A stretch of DNA of 64,000 bases, from contig NC_134033.1 in assembly GCF_964204645.1 (NCBI RefSeq), forward strand, positions 7,038,231 to 7,102,230. The letters run 5' to 3'. The notes under the pieces are model-generated. The model saw only the letters and a list, made by a program, of their open reading frames with translations, made no database searches and was not told the DNA's origin. The stretch's first letter is position 1. Each line of letters opens with the position of its first letter. The stretch comes from Tubulanus polymorphus. Lineage: Eukaryota > Nemertea > Palaeonemertea > Tubulaniformes > Tubulanidae. The position numbers and the translations under genes were made by a program. Of this stretch, positions 45,200 to 55,015 are shown piece by piece.

Positions 45200-45925
45200 A
45201 TGGTAGAATTAAAAGAATACAGAATATTTGTTGATTCTAGAAAACTTCAATTAGATAGAGAATTTAAGAATTGTGTTGATTTAAAATTAGTTAATATAAG
45301 TTTATGTAATTCTTTTCATAATATATCGAATAAAAGTCTCGATCATTTAGTTTTTAAAATTCATGTTAGAAATTTGAATAAATGGTTTCATCTTTATCGA
45401 AAACAAGGATTATATAATTTAGAAACATTAGCGCAAGAAAATAATAGAAGAGCTCGTTTAAAAATGGGCGCATCTGCTAGATTTGAAATTAAATTTATCA
45501 AAAGTGATAGTTCGAATAAAATAAGAATAAAGTTAACTAATGAACAACATAGATTTCTAGTAAGAAAACCTTTAGCTAAACTGTTTGGAATTCTCCCGGA
45601 TAGAGATTATTCAAGTATCGAAACTTATACAAATTTAATGACTTTTACACATTTTTATATTTATTGCAATTTAATCAATCCTACAAAAACATTTGAAGCA
45701 ACTAAAGATACAATTTGTAATTCTAGTATATCAAATATTTTACCATTAAAAAATGTCAAACAATTTGAAACTCAAATAAATTATAATTTAACTGAAAGTG
45801 ATTTTAAACCTTGTATTCCACATTTCAATAATTTTAAATTAGAAATAAGAAATCATAATGGTTATTTAATTGATTTGAATAACTTTCCTGTGATATATGA
45901 ATTAGTTATAAGATGTAAAGAGTAA
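45200..45925 (+). CDS. Penton-like minor capsid protein
   Basis: A 241-residue intact frame. Opens MVELKEYRIFVDSRKL; the middle is beta-strand rich (LKLVNISLCNSF, FEIKFIKSDSSNKIRIKLTN) and contains FTHFYIYCNLINPTKTFEAT, and the C-terminus FKLEIRNHNGYLIDLNNFPV. A beta-rich protein with a final IEIRDxxGxLI-like strand in this position is typical of the minor capsid (penton-like jelly roll) in invertebrate PolB elements. Compared with the copy at the end of the window, ten residues after SRKL are deleted in frame. Overlaps its promoter with the end of the previous gene (AAAATATGTAAAATAAATG). Confidence 0.6.
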   Translation: MVELKEYRIFVDSRKLQLDREFKNCVDLKLVNISLCNSFHNISNKSLDHLVFKIHVRNLNKWFHLYRKQGLYNLETLAQENNRRARLKMGASARFEIKFIKSDSSNKIRIKLTNEQHRFLVRKPLAKLFGILPDRDYSSIETYTNLMTFTHFYIYCNLINPTKTFEATKDTICNSSISNILPLKNVKQFETQINYNLTESDFKPCIPHFNNFKLEIRNHNGYLIDLNNFPVIYELVIRCKE

Positions 45926-45941
45926 TTTTTTCACTATATAA

Positions 45942-46298
45942 ATGAATATAACTGTTGCGCCGAGTATATGTTTTGGGTTTGATTTTAAACATGAGAAAGA
46001 AATGAAATTTAACGTTAATGATGTAATTACACATATCAAAAATATTGCATTTTCTAATGAAACAACATTTGAGTATGAAACAACAATAGATAAAGAAACT
46101 TTAAATGTCGAAAAGATTACTAATTTAATTAGAGAATCTTTAAGATTTTATGAATTAGATGAAGATTTTATCATCGATGATATTAAAAAAATGATAATTG
46201 AAATATATACAAATGAAACTAGTAATGACATAAATGTTGATTTAATCATCACTAAGATAACTAAATATTTTGATGATAGTAATTTTTTTGATAAATAA
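45942..46298 (+). CDS. Small acidic protein, unknown function
   Basis: 118 residues, intact. Begins MNITVAPSICFGFDFKHEKE and ends KITKYFDDSNFFDK; rich in Asp/Glu/Asn and predicted helical. No membrane segment. The end of the gene (AATTTTTTTGATAAATAAATG) doubles as the class II promoter of the next gene. Conserved in element 1. I do not recognise a family. Confidence 0.6.
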   Translation: MNITVAPSICFGFDFKHEKEMKFNVNDVITHIKNIAFSNETTFEYETTIDKETLNVEKITNLIRESLRFYELDEDFIIDDIKKMIIEIYTNETSNDINVDLIITKITKYFDDSNFFDK

Positions 46299-46535
46299 AT
46301 GAGTGATAATAAGTGGATAATAACTGGATTATATAATGGCGAATTACTATCAGTTGGAACTGTTGGTTATTCAATGGTATTAAAAAAAGTATTTAAAATG
46401 GGAAGTGTTAATGTTGATAGATTTGATATAACTGATATTTTAAAACGTTTATTATTTATTTTAACGTTAGCAGTTACTTTATCTAATTTAACTATTGATT
46501 ATTTGGAAAAACAAAAATATATTCCTCCCATATAA
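46299..46535 (+). CDS. Small membrane protein, unknown function
   Basis: 78 residues, intact; starts MSDNKWIITGLYNGELLSVG, with a hydrophobic helix LLFILTLAVTLSNLTIDYL (residues about 50-68) and a short tail KQKYIPPI. Start directly follows the stop of the preceding gene. Position among virion genes suggests a structural or membrane role. Confidence 0.55.
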   Translation: MSDNKWIITGLYNGELLSVGTVGYSMVLKKVFKMGSVNVDRFDITDILKRLLFILTLAVTLSNLTIDYLEKQKYIPPI

Positions 46536-46559
46536 ATGCGTAATTATTTTACTAAATAA

Positions 46560-46982
46560 ATGGCTTCTGCAGTTATAACTATTATAGGATCAGCAATTGT
46601 TAACGCTTTAGCATTTACTGGTGGCGGTTATTTATTCAAGCATATTGATAAAAATGGTTCATTAACAGAACAAAAAAGACATAACTTAGCATTAGAGAAA
46701 TATAATAAAGCAGCAGAAGAATATAGAGAAAAGAGGCAAAACTATATGGATTATATTAACAAGGAATTATATGATCAGAAGATTTCACATAGAGATTTTC
46801 AATCAGTTGATGATGCAATGAGTTTATATAACGCGGTAACCAATAAAGAAAAATTACATCTATACAAACCTAAATTATCAGATTATTATACCCCAAGTAA
46901 AGAACAACAGAAATATGAAATAATTTGGATTTTAGGTGGAACAGTTATTGTTATATTTGTTGCTTATAAGTTTACTAATTAG
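46560..46982 (+). CDS. Bitopic membrane protein conserved in invertebrate PolB elements
   Basis: 140 residues, intact. N-terminal hydrophobic segment ITIIGSAIVNALAFTGGGYLF (residues 6-26), a long charged helix (RHNLALEKYNKAAEEYREKR) with coiled-coil character, a conserved linker KPKLSDYYTPSKEQQKYE and a C-terminal transmembrane helix WILGGTVIVIFVAYKF. I recognise this arrangement (ALAFSG..YLF, then RHN.A.E) from proteins that accompany F54H12.2-like genes in invertebrates; no function is established. Class II signal TAATTATTTTACTAAATAAATG. Confidence 0.65.
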   Translation: MASAVITIIGSAIVNALAFTGGGYLFKHIDKNGSLTEQKRHNLALEKYNKAAEEYREKRQNYMDYINKELYDQKISHRDFQSVDDAMSLYNAVTNKEKLHLYKPKLSDYYTPSKEQQKYEIIWILGGTVIVIFVAYKFTN

Positions 46983-47003
46983 TAATTTTTTTTTGCTAAA
47001 TAA

Positions 47004-47428
47004 ATTGATGATAATATTGATATTATTCCTCATGATATAAATAAAACTAAATTAAAAACATATTTAGAAAAACAAATATTAGAATTTGAAAGTGACAAAG
47101 ATAAAAAAGAAAAAATATTTAAAAAGTAAAATTATATATTATCTTATTATTAGTGGTTCGGTTACAATTAGTTCTGTAATAACATTTCTAGCAATATTCA
47201 GTCCATTAACACCTTTAGCTATATCAATTGGCGTACTAGGATTAAGTTCAAGTGTTTTAACCGGTATAAGTTCAAAATTGAATATAAAAAAGTAATAAAG
47301 AAAAAATTAAAACTAAAATAAAAGAAATGAATAAATTAAAGAACACACTAGATTATATAATAAGTTTAAATCGTCATATAACAGTTGAAGAACAAGATAA
47401 ATTATTAAAAGAATTAATAAATTATTAA
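47004..47428 (+). pseudogene. Two-helix membrane protein, start codon lost (element 2)
   Basis: Homologue of the intact 144-residue protein at 5,666-6,100. The codon after CTAAATAA is ATT where element 1 has ATG, and a stop interrupts the frame at about 47,127 after KEKIFKK; the hydrophobic core ITFLAIFSPLTPLAISIGVL is in the next frame (47,086-47,295), followed by another shift. The C-terminus VEEQDKLLKELINY is preserved. Confidence 0.7.
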
Positions 47429-47444
47429 TTTTTTAATTATATAA

Positions 47445-48779
47445 ATGGCAGATTGTTTTCCAAAAGCTTTCCAATATAATAAATCAATTAAATATGATAT
47501 TCCAGCAATAGATTTTAATAAAGATATTACATATAGAAATGAAGTTTTAAATTCATTAATTGATTTATATATTTATGTTACTGAAAGTAATAATTTTCTT
47601 GTAAAGATGGAAAATATATTTCATGTGTATACAATTAATTTCAAAAATTTAAATGAGGCAAAACAATGGTTATTAAAATCTAATATGAAGTATTGGCAAA
47701 ACCAATTAAATTTTGCTGTTTATTGCGCAACAACAGGATGTGGTATAAGTTGGAATGATCATTTAAACAAACCAAGTTTACCATTGATGTTATCACTTTT
47801 TAGATTTCATACTTATTTTCAAATAAAATTAATATTAGATGAATTAGAATGTCCTTTACCAGGTTCAAAATATTTTAAAGAATTGAATAATAATATTAAT
47901 TTTTCTAAGTTTTATAAAATATGTAATGAATTTAATATTAATTCAAATAAAGATTTTAGAGCATAAATTGGAACAATGGGTGGCTTAGGAATATTGTATA
48001 CTAAAGAATTTGGAAAAATAATGACAAAGTCAGATATAAGAACACTAAATTGGAATGAATTACCAAAATATTATAATAATATAAAACAACAAAACAATAA
48101 TGGTTGGGTTAATTTCATTTTAGAAAATAGTGAAGGTTTTACTAAAGCTGGTATACAAAGAATAAAACAATCTATTAGAACTTATTTGATATGTATTTTA
48201 GGTGCGCAAGTTGAAACAAGATCCCCAATAATTGGAAATGATAACACTTCATTCGATGCGCAGAAACAATTCAAAGTATTATTTGAAGATTTAATTCATA
48301 ATGATAAAAATAGATCGATTCCAGAAAACATTGTAAGATATCAAAATTATTTAGATAAATCACATATTAGATTAAATTATTGTATAGGCCCTAATCTATT
48401 AATTATTTCTAATGATTTAGTATTAAAGATGGGAAACATAATTGGTTACAATAATCTAATTAAAACTGCAACAATAAATAATTCATTTGGATTAAATGAT
48501 ATAAATAAAAAGATTATTACTGCTCCAAAATTAATGGAAGGTGAAAAAAATAAAAAACATATTCAATCAACAGAAACTAAAACTAAGAATATTAAATTAA
48601 ATAATGATTCTAAAATAAAAGATTACAATACATCAGAAAATATAAAAACTGATAATATTCAACATGATATAATTAAACTAAATGATGATAATAAATCCCA
48701 TGAAAATGCTAAATTAGCTTTAACTTGTATAGGAATTGTAATCGGAGGAATATTATATTTTAAATTTTTTATTATATAA
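47445..48779 (+). pseudogene. Capsid-associated protein with ATTGCG motif, split by one stop
   Basis: One 444-codon frame interrupted only by a TAA at 47,964-47,966. First part: FAVYCATTGCGISWNDHL, LLSLFRFHTYFQIKLILDEL and PLPGSKYF; second part: WVNFILENSEGFTKAGIQRI, LICILGAQVETRSPIIGNDN, FDAQKQFKVLFEDLI. The C-terminal 60 residues are Lys/Asn/Thr rich and end with a membrane helix LALTCIGIVIGGILYFKFF. The family is widespread beside PolB and F54H12.2-like genes in invertebrates; a role in the virion is inferred from neighbourhood. The stop codon TAA overlaps the TAAATG of the next gene. Confidence 0.75.
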
Positions 48780-50397
48780 ATGGATGAAGAAATTCCATTG
48801 GATCCTTTAGATGAACCCGGTATAAGTGATGAACAACAACCTGATTTTAGTGAAACAAGTTTTAGTAATGATAATAAAACAGAATATAATACTAATTTAG
48901 GTGAAGATGATGATTATGATGATGATTCCGAATTACGTGAAAAATTATATAAATATTTAAAAGCTCCTGAAATTGGTAGAATTTAAACTAGAAGAGAAAG
49001 AAAAGAATTTATGGAACTATTAGTAGAACAACAAGAAAAATATCCTGATAAACATATGGAATTATATAAAATGAAATCTAGAGTAACAGATACAATTGTT
49101 TACGAATTATTACCAAAAGTTGTAATACATGATATTGATACAGAAGGTGTTGTAGAACAAATTTTTAAAGATGACCCATATTTCACGAATAATTTAGAAT
49201 TTAAAAATGATTCATGGTATTATAATGTTAATTTAAATAACAAAATTGTATCAATTCAATTATCTAAAATGGGTCAAGAAAATATTTTTGAACCTGAAAT
49301 GTTAGCAAGATCTACAATTGAACGTTCAAAAGGTGGCAAAGAATTTCTCAGAATTATATGGAATGCACTCGATAGAATAAATAAAGAAGAACCAATTCCT
49401 AATATTGATATAAACAAATATTCACCATTTAAAAATCCATTTAAAAATCCAAATCCAAATCCTACTGATGTTGATCCAGAAACATCGAGAAGAGATATTC
49501 AACAAATTGATAATGATTCAATTACAATTAGTATTAGAAGAACAAATTGATAGATTGAGAGATTCAGAAGAAGAGGTGAATAGTACTGGAATAAATCGAA
49601 TGCAATCTTTACTAGAAAAAGGATTACTTAATTTAACTGATGAAGAATTAGAAGCATTTCCTGAACAAATACGTAGAGAAATTAAAGGTATACAAGTATC
49701 AGCTGATGAAAATGCTAATATTAAGATGAGATTTTCTAAAATAACCATGTTAGAAAAAGAATTAGCTAATGCAGATGAAGAATTAAAACAATTAGAATTA
49801 AATAGAGATCTTATAGTAATTTATAAAGCTGATTATGAAAGCGGAAAGTTAGCTTTAGTAAAAGAAATAGATGATTTAAAATATAATATAGAATTACAGA
49901 AAGAAGAAAGAGATACATTATTAAAATCATATGATCTTAATCACATTAAAAAATTAAAAGTTATTTTTAAAGATTTGTTGATTAAACCAAATTCTAAAAT
50001 ATCATTAAAAGACAGAATAAGATTATTATTTAAGTTAGAAGGTATAACAATTCTTTCAATTCTAACATCTGTAACTATGGTATTAACAACAATTGGTTTA
50101 GCAATATCAAATGCTTTGAAATCTACTCCTACTCCCAATAAACCGGATAAACCCCCAAATAATAATTCTATACAAGATAAAGTTAAAGATGGTTTAAAGA
50201 AATTAGCCAAATATTTATGGGAACTATCTACAAAATCTGCTGCAGCATTGCCAGGAGTTATTGCATCAATTGTTGGTTTTATATTGAAATCTGCAGGAAA
50301 CATTATTAACTTTGCTGCTGAACATATTATTTTATTTTTAATTACAGTTGTAAGTGCAATTATTTTTGGGTTAGTAAACATGATAAAAAATAAATAA
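48780..50397 (+). pseudogene. Coiled-coil membrane protein of the virion set
   Basis: Acidic N-terminus (DEEIPLDPLDEPGISDEQQP), an in-frame stop at 48,984-48,986, a middle segment to about 49,530, then a frameshift, then a 260-residue frame. That frame has strong heptad-type coiled coil (KITMLEKELANADEELKQLE and beyond), a hydrophobic segment ITILSILTSVTMVLTTIGLA, a Pro-rich linker TPTPNKPDKPP, the amphipathic AALPGVIASIVGFILKSAG, and a C-terminal membrane helix IILFLITVVSAIIFGLVNMI ending KNK. The amphipathic plus transmembrane end recalls membrane-active minor capsid proteins, but the role is unproven. Confidence 0.7.
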
Positions 50398-50417
50398 TTA
50401 ATTTTTTTGTTAAATAA

Positions 50418-51663
50418 ATGAGTGGGAGTTATATCAATCCTTCTAAGAATCATAGAATATCTAATGCTATTAAAGCAGAAAGATCACATCATATAATTAC
50501 TCATAACCCTTCTAATATTAATCCCGGTGAAACTTTATATGTTAGAATTCCGAGATTAACACAAAATACTTTTTACGTTCCAAATAGTATTTATTTATCA
50601 GCCGATATAAAAGTAATTGGTCATGATAATAATTATGTTGTTGATAATGTTGGAAGATATTTGATTAAAAAATTAACAATAAAGTTTGGTCCAGAAACAG
50701 TTTTCTCATAAGATCATTATAATTTATTTATGCATTATAAAGATTTATGGTTAACTAAAGAAAACAGAAATAATATGATATTTCAAGGCATCCAATCAGA
50801 AAACCAAAATAAATTAAGATCAGGAGCTAATGACGCAATAGTAACTCGTACCGCAGATAATTTGATAAAAAAGATTTATGGAAGCAAATATAAAATTTCA
50901 TTAGACTTTGAATTGATAAATAATAATGCGCCTTTATATAAATACGCAATTCAAGAAGACGTTATATTCGAAATAACATTTGCTCCTGTAAATGAAATTG
51001 TATTATCTAGCGTTAATAAAGATATGGGTTATAAATTATCGAATATATGTTTAGAATATGATACAGTTACTGATGAAAATATTTCAAGTATAATTCAAAC
51101 TAAATACAATCAAGGATTTTCATTATTATATGATTATATTGATAGATTTAAAACCGTAACTATTAATGCAAATGATGAAATTATTAATGAGAATATTAAC
51201 TTCCCAAGAAGATCTATTAAAGGTATATTAATATTTTTTACCATTGCAACATATACTAATGGCGCAATAAATGTTGATAATTATTATAATCCTGAAATAA
51301 CAAAAATAGAAATAACTATCGAAGGAATAGCAAATAAAATATTTTGTCAAGGAATGAGAATGATTGATCATTGGCCAGAAATTAGAAAACATTTTATGAA
51401 TGAAAAAGTGAAATCTGAAAATTGTAATATTAATCAAATTGATTATTATACCGGTAATAAATATGCATTATGGTTAGATTTTAGAACAACAGAGGATAAT
51501 TCATTACATGGGTCTGGAAAAAAATTATAGAACACTAAAGATGGAATACAATTATTCATGACAAAGAATAAAGGAATCAAAAATTTCAAAATGCACATTT
51601 ATATTATATCTGACGCGCAATTAAATATTGTAAATTCTCAATTAAATAGTGTTATGTATTAAA
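50418..51663 (+). pseudogene. F54H12.2-like protein, candidate major capsid protein
   Basis: A 414-residue frame interrupted by stops at 50,709-50,711 and 51,528-51,530 only. Begins MSGSYINPSKNHRIS; the sequence is strand-rich (LYVRIPRLTQNTFYVPNSIY; VIFEITFAPVNEIVLSS) and ends YIISDAQLNIVNSQLNSVMY, the conserved C-terminus of the family, preceded by YALWLDFRTTEDNSLHGSG. Size, strand content and position fit a double jelly-roll capsid protein; structural prediction would be needed to confirm. Strong class II promoter TTAATTTTTTTGTTAAATAA just before the ATG. Confidence 0.7.
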
Positions 51664-51884
51664 ATTTTAACTTAAATAAAAATATATATAATAAATGGAA
51701 GGAGGTAAAGTATATAAACATATTCCATACATCGATACACATGAAAATAATGATGGTTTATATTATGTAATACCTTGTAATATAGCTTTGATATTTGATC
51801 CTATTTTCAAAATTTATAAAACTAAACTAATAGAAATCGATAATAATAAAAGTGGTGTTGTTGATAATTTAAGTAATGTAATTG

Positions 51885-51987
51885 ATAATAATGTAATACC
51901 TTCTACATCTAATAATGTAATACCTACTACATCTAATAATGTAATACCTTCTACATCTAATAATGTAATACCTTCTACATCTAATAA
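51885..51987 (+). repeat. 24-bp in-frame minisatellite
   Basis: Four copies of AATAATGTAATACCTTCTAC plus ATCT (the second has CTAC for TTCT), each coding for NNVIPSTS. The unit keeps the reading frame, so copy number can change protein length without a frameshift. Confidence 0.9.
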
Positions 51988-52323
51988 TGCAATAATATTA
52001 AATGTTAGTGAAAATAGAAATTATTGTGATTATTGTAAAGGTGAATTTTCAAACGCTCCATCAAATTGGAATAAACATATGAATACAAGGGTACATATAA
52101 ATAATGTTATAGAACGTGTTGGTTTAAAAGAATCTATAGAACACCCATTTAGATATGTTACAAAGTTTGTTTCAAATCAAAAAGTAAATGGTAAAGAATT
52201 ATATAAAGATTTATTATTAGCAACACCTAATAAAGATGAATTAGATTTAACCGATGCTAATAAAATATTAGAATCAAACACTGTAAATGAAATATTAGGA
52301 GCAAACACTAATAAAGATAATAA

Positions 52324-52358
52324 TGAAAATGGTGCCGTATGGCACCCACATGGTGATA
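52324..52358. repeat. 35-bp palindrome-bearing segment, copy 1
   Basis: GAAAATGGTGCCGTATGGCA and CCCACATGGTGATATA continue it; 33 of 35 bases are identical to 55,120-55,154 in the integrase gene. The core GGTGCC..GGCACC is a hairpin. It adds residues ENGAVWHPHGDI in frame. Confidence 0.85.
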
Positions 52359-52572
52359 TAGTTACAGGAAAGCGCATTGATAATAAAGATTCTATGATTC
52401 TATTCTATCAGAAAATAAAGATATAGTTGAGATGACTAATAAGTATATCAATAAACCAATTATTTATGAAGATACGGTAGAGCATTTGAATAAATTGTTA
52501 GGGTCTGATGATGAATTGGAGAGTGATGATGAAAGTGATTCAGAAAGTAATTATCTAACACTCAAAAAGTAA

Positions 52573-53048
52573 TAAAGGTTGAAAATTGGATAAAATAATA
52601 GTAAATAAAAAAGGGGGTTTTAAGTATTAAGGTACCTAATACGTATTTAATACATATCTAATACATATCTAATACGTTTTATTTGAAAATACCTTAAATT
52701 GTATTTCTTTTTTAAATTTATATTGAAACCTCAGTAATAATAAATAACCTTTATTATTTTCAAACTTATTCATATATTAGTTGAAAAAATAAAAATAAAT
52801 TGGTTGAAAATTGTATAAATAATATTTATTTTTAAAAAGGGGGTTTTAAGTAATTAAGGTATCTAATAGGGTATCAGGTATTAGGGTATCTAATATGGTA
52901 TCTAATAGGGTATCTAATACATAGGTATATTTTAAACATATTTCAATATTTATATTTGTATTTTATTGAAATAATTCATATATATTCATGAATAACATAT
53001 AAATGAATAACTTCTAAAATCAATTTAGTAAAAAAATATGTATAATAA
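52573..53048 (+). promoter_or_regulatory. Non-coding spacer with tandem repeats and duplicated leader
   Basis: Two blocks each start with AAAAAGGGGGTTTTAAGTA (52,608 and 52,837) and continue into short tandem repeats: TAATACATATC units (52,640-52,680) and CTAATAGGGTAT-type units (52,864-52,925). The final 110 bases repeat the leader of the polymerase gene, including TTTCAATATTTATATTTGTA, and end with the class I promoter before the HNH gene at 53,049. No gene in this stretch. Confidence 0.6.
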
Positions 53049-53732
53049 ATGGAACCAGAACAACCACAAACTATAAATATTACAAATAATACTGGTGTCA
53101 TAAACATATACTACAAGAAGTGTTCTAAATGTGAATTAGATAAATTAGCTTTAACAGAATTTAGTAAGCGTAAGATTAGCAAAGATGGTTTTCAATATTG
53201 CTGTAAAACTTGTACTAAACTATATACCAAACAATATCGAGAGGATAATATAGAACATTATAATTATTATATGGCAGAATATATGAGAGAAAGATATAAA
53301 ACAGATCTTAATTTTAGATTGAAACAATGCTTAAGATCTAGATTAACACAATTATTCAACAAAGAAACACATTCAGAAACACTATCTAATTTATTGGGTT
53401 GTGAATTTTGTGGTAATGAATTTTTCATATCATGGATAATATATCAATTCGATGATAAAATGAATATAGATAATTATGGTGAATACTTTCATATTGATCA
53501 TGTGTTGCCGATTTCTAAATTTGACATGAATGATGAATACAATAAGAAGCTAATATGGAGCTGGAAAAATTTAAGACCTTTAGAAAAGAAGGAAAATATA
53601 ATTAAATCTAATAAACTAGATATACAGTTATATTTAGATCAACTGGATAAAGCAAAGACATTTGTTGAATTATGGAACTCAACACATAATGAAAAATACG
53701 TTGAGGAATTTGATATCAAGGATCCGAAATGA
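53049..53732 (+). CDS. HNH endonuclease with N-terminal zinc ribbon
   Basis: 227 residues, intact. N-terminal zinc-binding motif KKCSKCELDKLALTEFSKRK followed by CCKTC (CxxC..CxxC), an arm rich in Tyr/Arg/Lys, then the HNH core: YFHIDHVLPISKFD and WKNLRPLEKKENIIKSNK. This layout is common in HNH nucleases of phages and large eukaryotic DNA viruses, where many are mobile. It may cut element-free or competitor DNA, or be a selfish gene with its own mobility. It lies in the accessory block missing from element 1. Class I promoter. Confidence 0.85.
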   Translation: MEPEQPQTINITNNTGVINIYYKKCSKCELDKLALTEFSKRKISKDGFQYCCKTCTKLYTKQYREDNIEHYNYYMAEYMRERYKTDLNFRLKQCLRSRLTQLFNKETHSETLSNLLGCEFCGNEFFISWIIYQFDDKMNIDNYGEYFHIDHVLPISKFDMNDEYNKKLIWSWKNLRPLEKKENIIKSNKLDIQLYLDQLDKAKTFVELWNSTHNEKYVEEFDIKDPK

Positions 53733-54044
53733 CTTATCTGGACAGTTATAATTACTGCTCCTAATAGATAAACAAAAGTAGTGAGATATCAAATAGAATT
53801 CAAATAAAATATATTAAAAAAACAATAACTTCAACTAGCCATTATTTCTATTTTAATTTTTGATATTTTCTTTTACAATTCTTTTCAAAAGAGAATACTT
53901 TATATCACAAATAAAAAATACTAAAAATACAATAACTAATACTAAAATTCTTTACCTTTAACTAAGCTAGTATTAATCTAAAGAGATACTGGTATCATTT
54001 GAAGAATACTTATAATATTTTTTTCGCTTTTTTCTCATATATAA
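53733..54044. other. Non-coding spacer
   Basis: Extremely AT-rich. No gene seen. Ends with the class II type signal ATTTTTTTCGCTTTTTTCTC then ATATATAAATG of the next gene. Confidence 0.5.
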
Positions 54045-54648
54045 ATGTCAAAGAAATCGAGTAAGAATAGTATTGATATTGAAAAGACATTAGATGATTT
54101 GGGTATAAGTGATAATAAAGATACAGTTGTAACTAATTGTGCTCAAGTAAATTGTAATATTGATTATGAATACTATTTATATTGTAAGCATCATCTTCAA
54201 TTATTAATTGCTGGCGGGAAATCTAAGGATTTCTTGGGAAAAATTTTAACTTATCATGAACTAGATGCTATGAAACCCGATAAAGTAATAAAACATTTTA
54301 AGATTTTATGAAGAGTCAAGATTAGCTAGAATAAATGATTCTATTTCAGATGGTATTGTCAAATGTTATTCTAAGTTATGTCACCAGTTAATACCAATTA
54401 ATGATGAAAATAAATTATATAGTGATTTGAAAAATGACTACTTAGTTATGACTGAATTACAAAAATGGGTTGGATATGCTTCATTTCAATTAGGATCGGT
54501 TATGACATTAATTTCTACTGGTGTCATAACATTTTCGAACATCAAGCCTATGGAATATAAATCAGGTAAGAACGAAACAGATGTACTACAACCAAACGTC
54601 GAAACAGAAAATGAATCAGGACAAAAATTAACTAAAATAAATGAGTGA
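54045..54648 (+). pseudogene. Conserved membrane-associated protein, frameshifted
   Basis: N-terminal piece (54,045-54,311) has CNIDYEYYLYCKHHLQLLIA and GKILTYHELDAMKPDKVIKH; after a frameshift near 54,305 the frame continues through YEESRLARINDSISDGIVK and the piece 54,427-54,648, which has YASFQLGSVMTLISTGVITF, a hydrophobic segment. Homologues accompany PolB elements in many invertebrates; function unknown. The same gene is the one cut by element 0 in element 1 (378-500). The end overlaps the start of the next gene (ATGAGTGA). Confidence 0.6.
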
Positions 54649-55009
54649 TAGCGTTAAGAAGAAGCCTAGATCCGAGAAACAAATTAAATGGGCAAGAGAA
54701 TTAGGTAAAAGATCTTCAGAATTAAAAAAAGCTAAGAAAAAGAAATTAACTGTTATAAATGAATCACAGAAATTATCTGATATTGATTCAAATAATAATC
54801 CATCTGATTCTTCTAATGCTGGAAGTAATTATAAATTATATATTACAATTGGATTAGTAACAGTTATTATATTATCCGGTGTAATATATAAATCAAAATT
54901 CAAATCTGATGATAAAGATGATTCCAATGATAATAAACCTATCATACCAGAAAATAAGTCAAATGATAAAGTCATTGAAAATAAACCAAGATTATTATTA
55001 ATGGATTAA
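54641..55009 (+). CDS. Basic N-terminus single-pass membrane protein
   Basis: 122 residues, intact. First 40 residues very basic (KKKPRSEKQIKWARELGKRS), a Ser/Asn linker, one membrane helix YITIGLVTVIILSGVIYKSK, then an acidic/Asn tail. A basic arm that could bind DNA and a membrane anchor would suit a core or membrane virion protein. Starts inside the end of the preceding gene in another frame. No family assigned. Confidence 0.6.
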   Translation: MSDSVKKKPRSEKQIKWARELGKRSSELKKAKKKKLTVINESQKLSDIDSNNNPSDSSNAGSNYKLYITIGLVTVIILSGVIYKSKFKSDDKDDSNDNKPIIPENKSNDKVIENKPRLLLMD

Positions 55010-55015
55010 AATAAG

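Larger units (their letters stand above)
51695..52572 (+). pseudogene. C2H2 zinc-finger protein with Ser/Thr repeats (element 2 accessory)
   Basis: The open frame runs to 52,426; a frameshift near 52,395 hides an acidic tail (SDDELESDDESDSESN) that ends at 52,572. The N-terminal 55 residues are globular; residues about 65-110 are four imperfect copies of NNVIPSTS encoded by a 24-bp minisatellite; then a finger NYCDYCKGEFSNAPSNWNKH. Residues NENGAVWHPHGDI come from a palindromic segment also present in the integrase gene. Class I promoter (TTAAATAAAAATATATATAA). Absent from element 1. Possibly a regulatory or DNA-binding protein; not assigned. Confidence 0.65.
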
